7,318 nt of DNA, from assembly GCA_025352435.1 (NCBI GenBank), contig JANXTN010000191.1, positions 1 through 7,318 on the forward strand. The letters are read 5' to 3'. The translations under genes and the position numbers were made by a program. Positions 1 to 5,968 of the stretch are shown here, piece after piece (position 1 is the stretch's first letter; each line of letters starts with the position of its first letter). The DNA comes from Ferruginibacter sp. GTDB lineage: Bacteria; Bacteroidota; Bacteroidia; Chitinophagales; Chitinophagaceae. The notes beneath the pieces were generated by a model, which saw only the letters and a program-made list of their open reading frames with translations, was not told where the DNA came from and did no database searches.

Positions 1-477
1 ACAGGAACATTACCTGGGGAAATTTTTGTACACCGAAATATCTCAAACCTTGTGGTAAATACAGATTTAAATATGTTGAGTGTTCTACAATATGCAGTGG
101 AGGTTTTACAGGTAAAGCATGTAATTGTATGCGGTCATTATGGCTGTGGTGGCGTGAAGGCCGCTATGGGGAACCACCATTTTGGAATAATAAACCACTG
201 GTTAAAGAACATAAAAGATGTTTATAGAATGCACCGAAATGAGATTGACGTCCTTAAAACCGATGATGAACGGGCAGATAGACTAACTGAACTAAATGTA
301 GAAGAACAGGTTTTTAATCTTTCTAAAACATCCATTATTCAAAAAGCATGGAAGGAAAATCAACGCCCACACCTTCATGGATGGGTTTATGGGCTCAACA
401 ATGGAATAATAAAACCAATTTGCGACATGGCGCCGGGGTCAAAACTGGATCCTTTGTATGAATATGATAATTTATAG
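1..477 (+). CDS. can: Beta-class carbonic anhydrase, 3' part (5' end outside window)
   Basis: Zinc enzyme that interconverts CO2 and bicarbonate in the cytoplasm and supplies bicarbonate to carboxylases. The frame is open from base 1 and gives 158 residues. The fragment begins with PGEIFVHRNISNLV, which matches the family segment just after the CxDSR zinc motif, so roughly the first quarter, including the first Cys and Asp ligands, lies upstream. The other two zinc ligands are visible in CGHYGCGG: His46 (bases 136-138) and Cys49 (145-147). Further family blocks are LSVLQYAVEVL, a LNVEEQVFNL helix and HGWVYGLNNG. The match is to the E. coli Can type over its whole visible length, and the C-terminus is of normal length. 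A GTG at 52 lies inside the conserved core and is not the start. The family is certain; the physiological role is inferred from the family. Confidence 0.95.
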   Translation, partial: TGTLPGEIFVHRNISNLVVNTDLNMLSVLQYAVEVLQVKHVIVCGHYGCGGVKAAMGNHHFGIINHWLKNIKDVYRMHRNEIDVLKTDDERADRLTELNVEEQVFNLSKTSIIQKAWKENQRPHLHGWVYGLNNGIIKPICDMAPGSKLDPLYEYDNL

Positions 478-539
478 ATCACTTTGGTTCTGTTTTGAAA
501 ATATATTCCATTTTAAAAATTCGGTACGGTTTTTAATAT

Positions 540-547
540 TATATTTC
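540..547 (+). promoter_or_regulatory. Possible -7 box for the small membrane protein gene
   Basis: TATATTTC matches seven of eight positions of the Bacteroidota -7 consensus TAnnTTTG and lies 20 bases before the ATG at 568. No TTTG -33 element is seen at normal spacing. In AT-rich DNA a seven-of-eight match can occur by chance, so this is weak. The gene could instead be read through from the carbonic anhydrase gene 90 bases upstream, since no convincing terminator lies between them. Confidence 0.25.
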
Positions 548-567
548 TAAATTAAAAAATTACAATT

Positions 568-777
568 ATGAAAATATCTAACACAGGAACGCTATTGTTA
601 TTAGGTTTGGGCGCATGGGCTATTTATAAATACAACAATATGAGCGAAGAAGAGCAGCAAGCAATGAAAGAAAAAGGAAAAAAATTATTTGATGAGCATA
701 TAAGTCCATTTATTTCTAATGCACTTTCGTTAGGAAATGACGGGAAAGAAAAGTTACAGGAAATTTTTGCAAGATAA
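568..777 (+). CDS. Small single-span membrane protein, function unknown
   Basis: A 69-residue protein that I cannot assign to a named family. Residues 6-21 (TGTLLLLGLGAWAIYK) form one hydrophobic span with Gly-rich spacing. A short polar stretch follows, then a highly charged, probably helical segment (residues 25-44, rich in Glu and Lys) and a mixed tail. The layout resembles YtxH-like or other small membrane-anchored proteins with a cytoplasmic amphipathic helix. There is no lipobox Cys and no clear signal-peptidase site, so the hydrophobic part is probably an anchor. The ATG at 568 follows an A-rich leader typical of Bacteroidota. A strong terminator starts 20 bases after the stop, and composition and codon use look normal, which supports a real gene. 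Antisense open frames here are shadows. Confidence 0.75.
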   Translation: MKISNTGTLLLLGLGAWAIYKYNNMSEEEQQAMKEKGKKLFDEHISPFISNALSLGNDGKEKLQEIFAR

Positions 778-797
778 TACCCTACTATTAAAGCGAG

Positions 798-829
798 AAT
801 GCAACCAAAAAATTTTGGTTGCATTTTTT
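798..829 (+). terminator. Strong intrinsic terminator after the small membrane protein gene
   Basis: A perfect 13-base inverted repeat (798-810 with 813-825, core GCAACCAAAA/TTTTGGTTGC) runs straight into a T tract ending at 829. It lies 20 bases after the stop at 777. The convergent nuclease gene on the other strand ends at 828, so its last codons abut this hairpin. The minus-strand transcript would form the same stem but without a good U tract after it, so the element mainly serves the plus strand. Confidence 0.85.
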
Positions 830-1529
830 ATTGCTGATATTTTTTTAAAAAAGCAGGCAAGTCTACCGGCTTTTTTGCTTGAGAAACTTTACAGTTCCAA
901 AACTGCCTTTGGGAATTTTTGAACGACCATTCTTGCTCACCCTTTGGTAATTCGTTTATATTTTTAACAAGCGTTGGCTTATCAATCCACGTAACGAAGT
1001 AAGTTGTGTTTCTGTAACAACGTGCAAGAATTTTATCAAACAGTTCGTCAATTCCCGCTTCTTCAATATCTATTAATCTGCTTGCAAGCCATTCATCTTT
1101 TGCAAATCTTTTTTGGTTAAAAAAAACTTGGAGGTGAATATCTCCTTTTAAGTATTCAATTCCTTCCCTTCGCTTTATCAATTTTATATCCCTGTTTGCA
1201 ATGGCATTTTCCATCGTAACATCTACATCAGGGATCAGCGATGTTTTCAATTCTAAATTTATCCCTTTGTACAAAAAATCAACATCTATATTATCGCGGT
1301 CTTCCCTATAATTAGCTTTATCAAAAAATATCCCTTGTTCATTCATCCATTTTGTAAGAGCAAATTCTCCAACGTATCCCCTCAAAATACAGTCGTATTG
1401 AATGTTTGCATGTCGGTTACGCAAGTTGTCTCTTTTAGAAATAAACAACTGTGTTCTCGCTTTTTCCATCACCAACTTTATTTCATCATCGGTAACAGGA
1501 ATGCAAATGCTATCATTTTTTGTAATCAA
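828..1529 (-). CDS. Putative type II-like restriction endonuclease, PD-(D/E)XK fold
   Basis: A 233-residue protein encoded directly after a DNA adenine methyltransferase and overlapping it by 17 bases. The visible nuclease signature is Asp82/Asp84 in NIDVDFLYKG, followed by Glu93-Leu-Lys95 in LELKTS. This gives the D-x(9-11)-ExK spacing of the PD-(D/E)XK active site, with a hydrophobic strand on each side. RGYVGEFAL (50-58) fits the preceding helix, with Glu55 often conserved in such enzymes. IHLQVFF (131-137) could be the next core strand. Expected role: cutting DNA that lacks the methyl mark. The chosen start is TTG at 1529, because upstream codons in this frame contain no ATG; ATG at 1469 (Met21) is the alternative. 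I do not recognise the exact family or recognition site. The nuclease call rests on motif plus context and was not confirmed by a search. Confidence 0.72.
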   Translation of the reverse strand: MITKNDSICIPVTDDEIKLVMEKARTQLFISKRDNLRNRHANIQYDCILRGYVGEFALTKWMNEQGIFFDKANYREDRDNIDVDFLYKGINLELKTSLIPDVDVTMENAIANRDIKLIKRREGIEYLKGDIHLQVFFNQKRFAKDEWLASRLIDIEEAGIDELFDKILARCYRNTTYFVTWIDKPTLVKNINELPKGEQEWSFKNSQRQFWNCKVSQAKKPVDLPAFLKKYQQ

Positions 1530-2874
1530 TATTCCGGAGCGTTTTAAAAGTAGTCTTGTAATAATGCAGATTGGCTTTAATGCCTTCTATTTTTTTGCCA
1601 TTAAATTCATATCCTTTAATTAAGCTCTTTATTCTTGGATAAGTAACTGTTTCACAGATATTGTTTTCATTATTGGTACACAAAATAAATTTTCTCTTTC
1701 CTGCATCTGCAGCATTGGCCTGTAATACCGCTTGACCAGTTGTTCCCGACCCTGCAAAAAAATCCAGTACAGTAATATTTTTATCTGCAAATAAATTTAT
1801 ACAAAATAAAATGAGCCCGACAGGTTTTGGGAACCTAAAATTATTTTGTGGCACAATGTTGTTCAATTCCCGGCTGCCTTCAGCATTTAAAAATTCTACG
1901 ATGGCTCTGTAAGGTAACTGCCGCTCTCTTTTATTGTTTTGGTTATCTACAAACTGATACTGTTTTATATATGCCTTCCACTTTTCTTTCCCTTTTTTAA
2001 AAATGATAAAATCATTTGCCTTGCCCCATTCAACTTTTTCTTTGCTCCAGCGCCAAGTGTTTGGTTTGCCAAATTTACCTCCGGCTAAAACGATACTACC
2101 ATCGGGCATTTCTAATTCATAATCTAATGATGGGCTATAACTTCCTTTGTAATCAAGATCACGCAAATAATATTTCCCTCTGTGCTTAATGTGCTCATCT
2201 TCAAATTTGTATTTACTGTCATTCTCTACATCAATTTTTTCTTTTTCAAACTTTAATGAAGCTTTGTTTTTTGCATAACAAAGCATATAGTCAAACTCCA
2301 CTGCTACCTGTGAGCTATCATGACCTGAGCCGGTTTTATTCTTGCGAATAACTTGCGCAACAAAATTATCTTCCCCAAAGATTTGGTTACAAAGTATTTT
2401 CAATTGTGCTATTTCAGTATCATCTATAGAAATAAAAAGAGCACCTTTTTTACTTAACAATGCAGCTGCAAGTGTAAGTCTTTTATGCATGAAGGAAAGC
2501 CATTTGCTATGTCGATAGCTATCATCTATGTCAACATATTTATCGTTGTACATAAAATCTTCCTTCTTGCCGGTATTGTATGGAGGATCTATGTAAATGA
2601 TATCTATGGCGGCTTTGTGGGTTTCTTGCAACACTTTTAATGCATGGTAATTATCGCCTTCTATCAACATGTTTTCAGGAAAGCCTGCACGGGAAATAAG
2701 ATTATTTTTTTTTATTTCTTTTAAAATGGGCTGCAATTCATTACAATCTGTTACCACTTTTTCGGCTATTTTATCTTCTTCCCATACCAACCCATAATGC
2801 TTTTTTGCATCTGCATTTTGTATGAGAGCCAACAACTGTTCTCTGCTATAATTTTTATAATCCGATGCAGCCAT
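1513..2874 (-). CDS. Mod-like site-specific DNA methyltransferase (N6-adenine, beta class)
   Basis: Transfers a methyl group from S-adenosylmethionine to a target adenine, marking self DNA. The 453-residue protein has the beta-class order, with the catalytic motif before the SAM motif. DPPYNTG is at 96-102, followed by the Mod-type block YRHSKWLSFM (120-129) and FISIDDTEIAQLK (147-159). A variable region (about 180-340) probably holds target recognition. Motif X-like RFPKP is at 347-351 and SAM-binding DFFAGSGTTG at 371-380. These blocks resemble the Mod subunit of type III systems, but the protein is shorter than usual Mods and no Res helicase gene is present. It starts at ATG 2874, 56 bases after the NadR-like gene, and overlaps the nuclease gene by 17 bases. 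An A9 run at codons 54-57 could make it slippage-prone. Adenine specificity is a family inference. Confidence 0.92.
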   Translation of the reverse strand: MAASDYKNYSREQLLALIQNADAKKHYGLVWEEDKIAEKVVTDCNELQPILKEIKKNNLISRAGFPENMLIEGDNYHALKVLQETHKAAIDIIYIDPPYNTGKKEDFMYNDKYVDIDDSYRHSKWLSFMHKRLTLAAALLSKKGALFISIDDTEIAQLKILCNQIFGEDNFVAQVIRKNKTGSGHDSSQVAVEFDYMLCYAKNKASLKFEKEKIDVENDSKYKFEDEHIKHRGKYYLRDLDYKGSYSPSLDYELEMPDGSIVLAGGKFGKPNTWRWSKEKVEWGKANDFIIFKKGKEKWKAYIKQYQFVDNQNNKRERQLPYRAIVEFLNAEGSRELNNIVPQNNFRFPKPVGLILFCINLFADKNITVLDFFAGSGTTGQAVLQANAADAGKRKFILCTNNENNICETVTYPRIKSLIKGYEFNGKKIEGIKANLHYYKTTFKTLRNIDYKK

Positions 2875-2930
2875 TTATTATTTAAAAAATTTTATTGGTT
2901 AACAGTTATCATAACGATACACATCTTTGG

Positions 2931-3485
2931 TCATCGTAAAACCTCGTCAATATATTTTATTGCCATTACAATTCGTTCTTCGTATTCTCCGCTGATTATC
3001 TTCCAAGCTGTTTTTTGTGCAATCATTTCTTCTTTGTAAAATTGAAAAAGCTTTCGCCTCACTTTCACATCAGGATATTCTCTGAGGTTATCTTCTACCC
3101 AAGGTAAATCAACATCGCAAAGCAGATATAAATCATTTTGCTGTTTCGTTATTTGCGTCAAAATCCTATTGTCGCATTTATCAAAAACAAACTCACTCCA
3201 TATTTTAATCACGTGCAAATCAGTATCAATAAAAAGCGGAATGGGTTTTACTGAAGTGTTCGTATTATTCAGTTTTTTCAAAGCGTCTAATTCGTTTGCC
3301 ATTTGTCCTTCAGCTATTTTATTCAAATCTTCAAAGGCGTACTTTTTTCCATTTTTTTCAAGGTATTCTCTGGCAAATTCTCTTACCCAAACTGTTTTAA
3401 AGTGATCAGCAAGTGCAGCACATAGAGAACTTTTTCCAGTACTTTCAGGGCCAATAACTACAATTTTTTTTATAACGATTTCCAT
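2931..3485 (-). CDS. NadR-like ribosylnicotinamide kinase (AAA_28-type P-loop ATPase)
   Basis: Likely phosphorylates nicotinamide riboside to NMN in the cytoplasm, trapping the vitamin brought in by PnuC. The 184-residue protein corresponds to the C-terminal kinase domain of NadR alone, without the regulator or adenylyltransferase domains. It has the P-loop GPESTGKS (12-19), REFAREY (35-41, matching WEYGRDY of NadR), FIDTD (85-89) as the acidic strand, and PWVEDNLRE (128-136, matching NadR PWVADGLR). The ATG at 3485 puts the P-loop strand right at the N-terminus. The gene overlaps the end of tag by 16 bases, which suggests coupled translation. An A8 run lies at codons 5-8 inside that overlap. 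Standalone proteins of this type are common in Bacteroidota and often annotated only as ATPase. The substrate is inferred from homology and from pnuC nearby. Confidence 0.88.
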   Translation of the reverse strand: MEIVIKKIVVIGPESTGKSSLCAALADHFKTVWVREFAREYLEKNGKKYAFEDLNKIAEGQMANELDALKKLNNTNTSVKPIPLFIDTDLHVIKIWSEFVFDKCDNRILTQITKQQNDLYLLCDVDLPWVEDNLREYPDVKVRRKLFQFYKEEMIAQKTAWKIISGEYEERIVMAIKYIDEVLR

Positions 3486-4030
3486 GCAGGTTGTTGTAAT
3501 AATATTTGTTTATAGATGGAGCAATCTTCATCGTGTGCACCGGGTAAATATCCGGTACTCATTAAAAACTCGTTTACAATTTCGCCGCCTGTAAACTTAA
3601 ATGTTGATTTAAATAATTTCACCCACCCCTGTTTAAGTAAAGGATGGTGAGCGTCTATCCATTTTTTAAAGGATCCATATTCTTTTTGAAGGATTAAAAT
3701 TTGCTTTGCATTGTGAATAGCAGCATGCACTTTTAAACGATTTCTTATTATTCCCGCATCGTTCAAAAGCCGCACTACGTCTGCTTCTTTATATGCCGCT
3801 ACTTTTTTAATATTAAAATTGCTGTAGGCTTTTCTAAAGTTTTTTTCTTTGTGCAAAATGGTTATCCAGCTTAAGCCTGCCTGGTTTATTTCTAAAACCA
3901 ATCTACAAAACAGTTCATTGTCACTTTCTACTGCAAAGCCATATTGTTTATCATGATAATTTTTATGCACCTCAAAATCCTTTTCTTTCATGAAAGAAAT
4001 AGCATTACAATAAGAAAGTTTTGGTGGCAT
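3470..4030 (-). CDS. tag: DNA-3-methyladenine glycosylase I
   Basis: Base-excision repair enzyme that removes 3-methyladenine from alkylated DNA. The 186-residue protein aligns with E. coli Tag throughout. YHDKQYG (25-31) matches YHDNEWG. LEINQAGLSWIT (46-57) matches LEGQQAGLSWIT, with Glu47 in the place of the catalytic Glu38. DAGIIRNRLK (91-100) is followed by FKFTGGEIVNEF (144-155). The structural zinc site is complete: Cys8, His26, and His166 with Cys170 in H-x3-C spacing. The start ATG at 4030 places Cys8 as the family expects. The gene lies 41 bases after pnuC and overlaps the NadR-like kinase gene by 16 bases, an odd position for a repair gene. The family is clear. Why it is linked to NAD salvage is unknown; chance operon membership is possible. 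Confidence 0.95.
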   Translation of the reverse strand: MPPKLSYCNAISFMKEKDFEVHKNYHDKQYGFAVESDNELFCRLVLEINQAGLSWITILHKEKNFRKAYSNFNIKKVAAYKEADVVRLLNDAGIIRNRLKVHAAIHNAKQILILQKEYGSFKKWIDAHHPLLKQGWVKLFKSTFKFTGGEIVNEFLMSTGYLPGAHDEDCSIYKQILLQQPAWKSL

Positions 4031-4071
4031 TGCTACTTCAATTTTTATTTAACGAATGTATATAAATACAC

Positions 4072-4713
4072 CTAAAGTGTTGCTGCAATCTTAGCGGTGT
4101 TGTATTTTTTAAGCCAAGAAAATAAACCAAACACCGCCATTATTAACAACACTAAATAGTATACACTTGTAAAAACATAATGCTTTACAAAGTATAATGG
4201 AATGGATGCTATGTTTGTTGCTATCCACCAGTACCAACTTTCGACTTTCTTTTTTGTCATTAGCCACATGCCTGTAAATGCTGTAGCACTTGCAAATGCA
4301 TCAGCCCATGGAATTACACCATCAAAAAACATTTTTTTAAAGTAAGTTAATGCGGTAAAAAAGGTAACATAAAACAGGATAAAAAAACTTACATGAGAAA
4401 GCCACTCCTTTGTGGTCGATGTAGTGATGTGCAACACCGGCTTATTTGTGTTGTCTTTTTTGGTCCACATGTACCAACCAAGAATACTCATAATAGTGTA
4501 ATAGAAATTTACGGTAGCCTCCCCCAGCAAGTGCCCGTTAAAGCTGATGTAGATGTAGATAATTGTATTTACCAACCCGGTGGGATAAACCAATACATTT
4601 TCTTTTCGGCTATACCATACACTGACTATTCCAGAAAATACCGCCAGGTATTCAAACCATCTTGTATTCGTTATATCCTGTAAAAACTGTTGAAGAATTT
4701 CTGTAAAACTCAA
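4072..4713 (-). CDS. pnuC: PnuC-family nicotinamide riboside transporter
   Basis: Inner-membrane facilitator for nicotinamide riboside, trapped inside by phosphorylation. The 213-residue, hydrophobic protein has about seven spans. Family marks are YSRKENVLVYPTGLVNT (34-50), YYTIMSILGWYMW (71-83) and the C-terminal ESWYWWIATNIASIPLYF (158-175), whose Trp and Asn residues belong to the substrate-binding region. The start is TTG at 4713: the frame upstream reaches a stop without any ATG or GTG, and the next internal Met is at residue 75, far inside the fold. The nearby NadR-like kinase argues for nicotinamide riboside. Related PnuT proteins carry thiamine, but no thiamine kinase or TonB receptor is seen here, so that alternative is less likely. 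The gene heads the five-gene minus-strand block and diverges from the DoxX-like gene. Confidence 0.92.
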   Translation of the reverse strand: MSFTEILQQFLQDITNTRWFEYLAVFSGIVSVWYSRKENVLVYPTGLVNTIIYIYISFNGHLLGEATVNFYYTIMSILGWYMWTKKDNTNKPVLHITTSTTKEWLSHVSFFILFYVTFFTALTYFKKMFFDGVIPWADAFASATAFTGMWLMTKKKVESWYWWIATNIASIPLYFVKHYVFTSVYYLVLLIMAVFGLFSWLKKYNTAKIAATL

Positions 4714-4727
4714 GGAATAATTTTGTA

Positions 4728-4735
4728 CAAAAATA
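4728..4735 (-). promoter_or_regulatory. Likely Bacteroidota -7 box for pnuC
   Basis: On the minus strand this reads TATTTTTG, a perfect fit to TAnnTTTG. No TTTG is found at the usual -33 spacing. It ends 14 bases before the TTG start at 4713, so transcription would begin only a few bases before the start codon and leave a very short leader. That is consistent with pnuC heading the block, but it is inferred from sequence alone. Confidence 0.45.
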
Positions 4736-4772
4736 GATTTTAACCTTCACTTATTTTACTGCATACTGCTTG

Positions 4773-4780
4773 TATATTTC
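4773..4780 (+). promoter_or_regulatory. Possible -7 box for the DoxX-like gene
   Basis: TATATTTC, seven of eight matches to TAnnTTTG, lies 25 bases before the ATG at 4806. The same octamer occurs at 540-547, 20 bases before the other plus-strand gene start. No -33 TTTG is visible. The gene has no plus-strand neighbour upstream, so it needs a promoter in this 92-base divergent gap. Confidence 0.3.
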
Positions 4781-4805
4781 TTTTGCAATTTCTTAGCTTT
4801 ATCAC

Positions 4806-5174
4806 ATGATTAAAAAAATAAGCCTCATAATTTTGATATGCTTGTACGCAGGGGCAGGGATAAATCATTTTATTCATCCAAATGCTTATTATTCTATTAT
4901 TCCGCCTTACCTGCCAAACCCACATTTAATTAATATTTTGGCCGGCATTGCCGAAATTATCTGTGCCGTTTCATTGGCAATTCCGGCTACAAGAAAGTTA
5001 GGAGCGTATTTAGTGGTGGCAATGTTAATAGCGTTTATTCCTGCACATATTTACATGATACAAAAGGGCGGTTGCATGGGTGCAGAAATTTGTATTCCCT
5101 TGTGGGGCGCATGGTTGCGGTTGTTTCCTTTACAGTTTATATTGATAGCCTGGGCTTGGTGGCACAGAAAATAA
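4806..5174 (+). CDS. DoxX-like integral membrane protein
   Basis: A 122-residue protein with four hydrophobic spans (about 4-20, 43-60, 64-82 and 105-119). It fits the DoxX-like family of small inner-membrane proteins with no firmly known biochemical function; some members are tied to quinone or thiol redox chemistry. Family-like features are the first-span pattern YAGAGINHFIHPNAYYSIIPPYLP (written here in two parts: YAGAGINHF 14-22 and PPYLP 33-37), GIAEIICAV (47-55), and IPATRKLGAY (59-68) between spans two and three. Two Cys lie in a loop, Cys90 and Cys96, spaced CX5C. The ATG at 4806 starts the first span directly. It diverges from pnuC and converges on nfu. The family is fairly sure; no specific role is supported. 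Confidence 0.82.
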   Translation: MIKKISLIILICLYAGAGINHFIHPNAYYSIIPPYLPNPHLINILAGIAEIICAVSLAIPATRKLGAYLVVAMLIAFIPAHIYMIQKGGCMGAEICIPLWGAWLRLFPLQFILIAWAWWHRK

Positions 5175-5199
5175 TTGACCCTATACATTTAATTTAAAT

Positions 5200-5225
5200 A
5201 AAAAAATATCGCCAAAAAAGCGGTA
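5200..5225 (-). terminator. Weak terminator after nfu in a convergent gap
   Basis: A 6-base hairpin (5207-5212 with 5220-5225, loop CAAAAAA) is followed on the minus strand by seven T (complement of the A run 5200-5206), 24 bases after the nfu stop. On the minus strand one pair is a C:A mismatch, so the stem is weak. The flanks carry two copies of ATTTAAATA (5192-5200 and 5230-5238). No other terminator is seen between the convergent genes. Confidence 0.4.
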
Positions 5226-5248
5226 CTTCATTTAAATATCTTTTTTAA

Positions 5249-5848
5249 TTATTCAGCCTCGGCTACCACTTCTTTTACTTCCGGTATCATTCTCTTCATC
5301 ATTCCTTCTATTCCCGCTTTTAAAGTAATCATACTGCTTGGGCAACCACTACAACTTCCCTGCATCATTAAATTTACTCTGCCTGCCTCATAACTTTTAA
5401 ATTGTATAGCACCGCCATCCATTTCAACCGCAGGTTTTACATAGTTTTCCAATAATTCTTTTATGCGTTTTACGACGTCATCGTCATCTGCACTTACTTC
5501 ATTGGTACTTTCAGTTTTGCGGATAGCAATCTCTTCTTCATTTACAACCGGCTTGCCCTCCTCTAAATAATCTTTTAAAAACTGTTTGATTGCCGGAATC
5601 ACATCCTGCCAGTCATCAGTATCATTTGTTTTTGTAAGCGTAACAAAATTGCTGGCTATAAATACAGAACGGATAAATGGGAATGTAAATAATTCCTGTG
5701 CAAGTAATGAGGGTTTAGCACTGTCAACATCAGGAAAATCAATACTTTTCCCCGGATACAATAGTTTGTTTGCCACAAACTTCATTGTTTCCGGATTCGG
5801 TGTCATCTCTGTATATATACTTATTACGGGATTGCCTGTTTTTATCAT
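5249..5848 (-). CDS. nfu: Nfu/NifU-like iron-sulfur cluster scaffold
   Basis: Cytoplasmic carrier that takes up or assembles Fe-S clusters and hands them to client enzymes. The 199-residue protein has two domains: Nfu_N at about 9-95 (TEMTPNPETMKFVANK at 13-28 is the typical opening) and a NifU C-terminal domain at about 124-195. The latter has ENYVKPAVEMDGGAI (134-148), followed by CSGCPSS (166-172), where Cys166 and Cys169 form the cluster-binding CxxC. An acidic linker (120-124) joins them. This is the mitochondrial Nfu1-type layout, not E. coli NfuA, whose N-terminal domain is A-type. The ATG at 5848 lies a few residues before the Nfu_N core. The gene is 120 bases after the creatininase-family gene and has its own perfect -7 box. 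Confidence 0.95.
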   Translation of the reverse strand: MIKTGNPVISIYTEMTPNPETMKFVANKLLYPGKSIDFPDVDSAKPSLLAQELFTFPFIRSVFIASNFVTLTKTNDTDDWQDVIPAIKQFLKDYLEEGKPVVNEEEIAIRKTESTNEVSADDDDVVKRIKELLENYVKPAVEMDGGAIQFKSYEAGRVNLMMQGSCSGCPSSMITLKAGIEGMMKRMIPEVKEVVAEAE

Positions 5849-5883
5849 TTTTTAAACTTTTTCTTTACTTGTTGCTTAACGTG

Positions 5884-5891
5884 CAAAATTA
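5884..5891 (-). promoter_or_regulatory. Likely Bacteroidota -7 box for nfu
   Basis: On the minus strand this reads TAATTTTG, a perfect TAnnTTTG. It lies 35 bases before the nfu ATG, giving an expected leader of about 25-30 bases. The nearest upstream TTTG (complement of 5918-5921) is 26 bases away, longer than the usual 19-21 base spacing, so only the -7 element is convincing. Confidence 0.5.
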
Positions 5892-5937
5892 CTCTATTAA
5901 GTTGTATTGGAAAAGGGCAAATTATTTCGATAACCGA

Positions 5938-5964
5938 AAATGGTGAAAATTTATAATACCATTT
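5938..5964 (-). terminator. Possible weak terminator after the creatininase-family gene
   Basis: A 7-base inverted repeat (AAATGGT 5938-5944, ACCATTT 5958-5964) with a 13-base AT-rich loop begins 4 bases after the stop of the hydrolase gene. On the minus strand it ends in TTTT but has no further T tract. It could be a weak terminator or an operator-like site upstream of nfu. Confidence 0.3.
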
Positions 5965-5968
5965 GCAA

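Noticed and set aside
52..54. GTG as start of the carbonic anhydrase gene
   Set aside because: The same frame is open back to base 1 and encodes conserved residues (PGEIFVHRN) before this codon, so it is an internal Val.
498..514. Hairpin after the carbonic anhydrase gene as a terminator
   Set aside because: The stem is five A:T pairs (AAAAT/ATTTT) and is not followed by a T tract; too weak to call.
828..2874. A complete or broken type III restriction system
   Set aside because: The methylase is Mod-like, but no Res helicase or remnant is present; the downstream protein is a small nuclease and runs to a normal stop.
4393..4683. Open frame of 96 codons on the plus strand
   Set aside because: It lies antisense to the PnuC membrane-span coding sequence; the translation has no family features and is a shadow.
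4072..4713. PnuT-type thiamine transporter
   Set aside because: The fold cannot exclude it, but the NadR-like kinase two genes away favours nicotinamide riboside, and no thiamine genes are visible.
4740..4925. Short minus-strand open frame of 61 codons upstream of pnuC
   Set aside because: It overlaps the start of the DoxX-like gene antisense and has no recognisable features; it is also not needed to explain the divergent gap.
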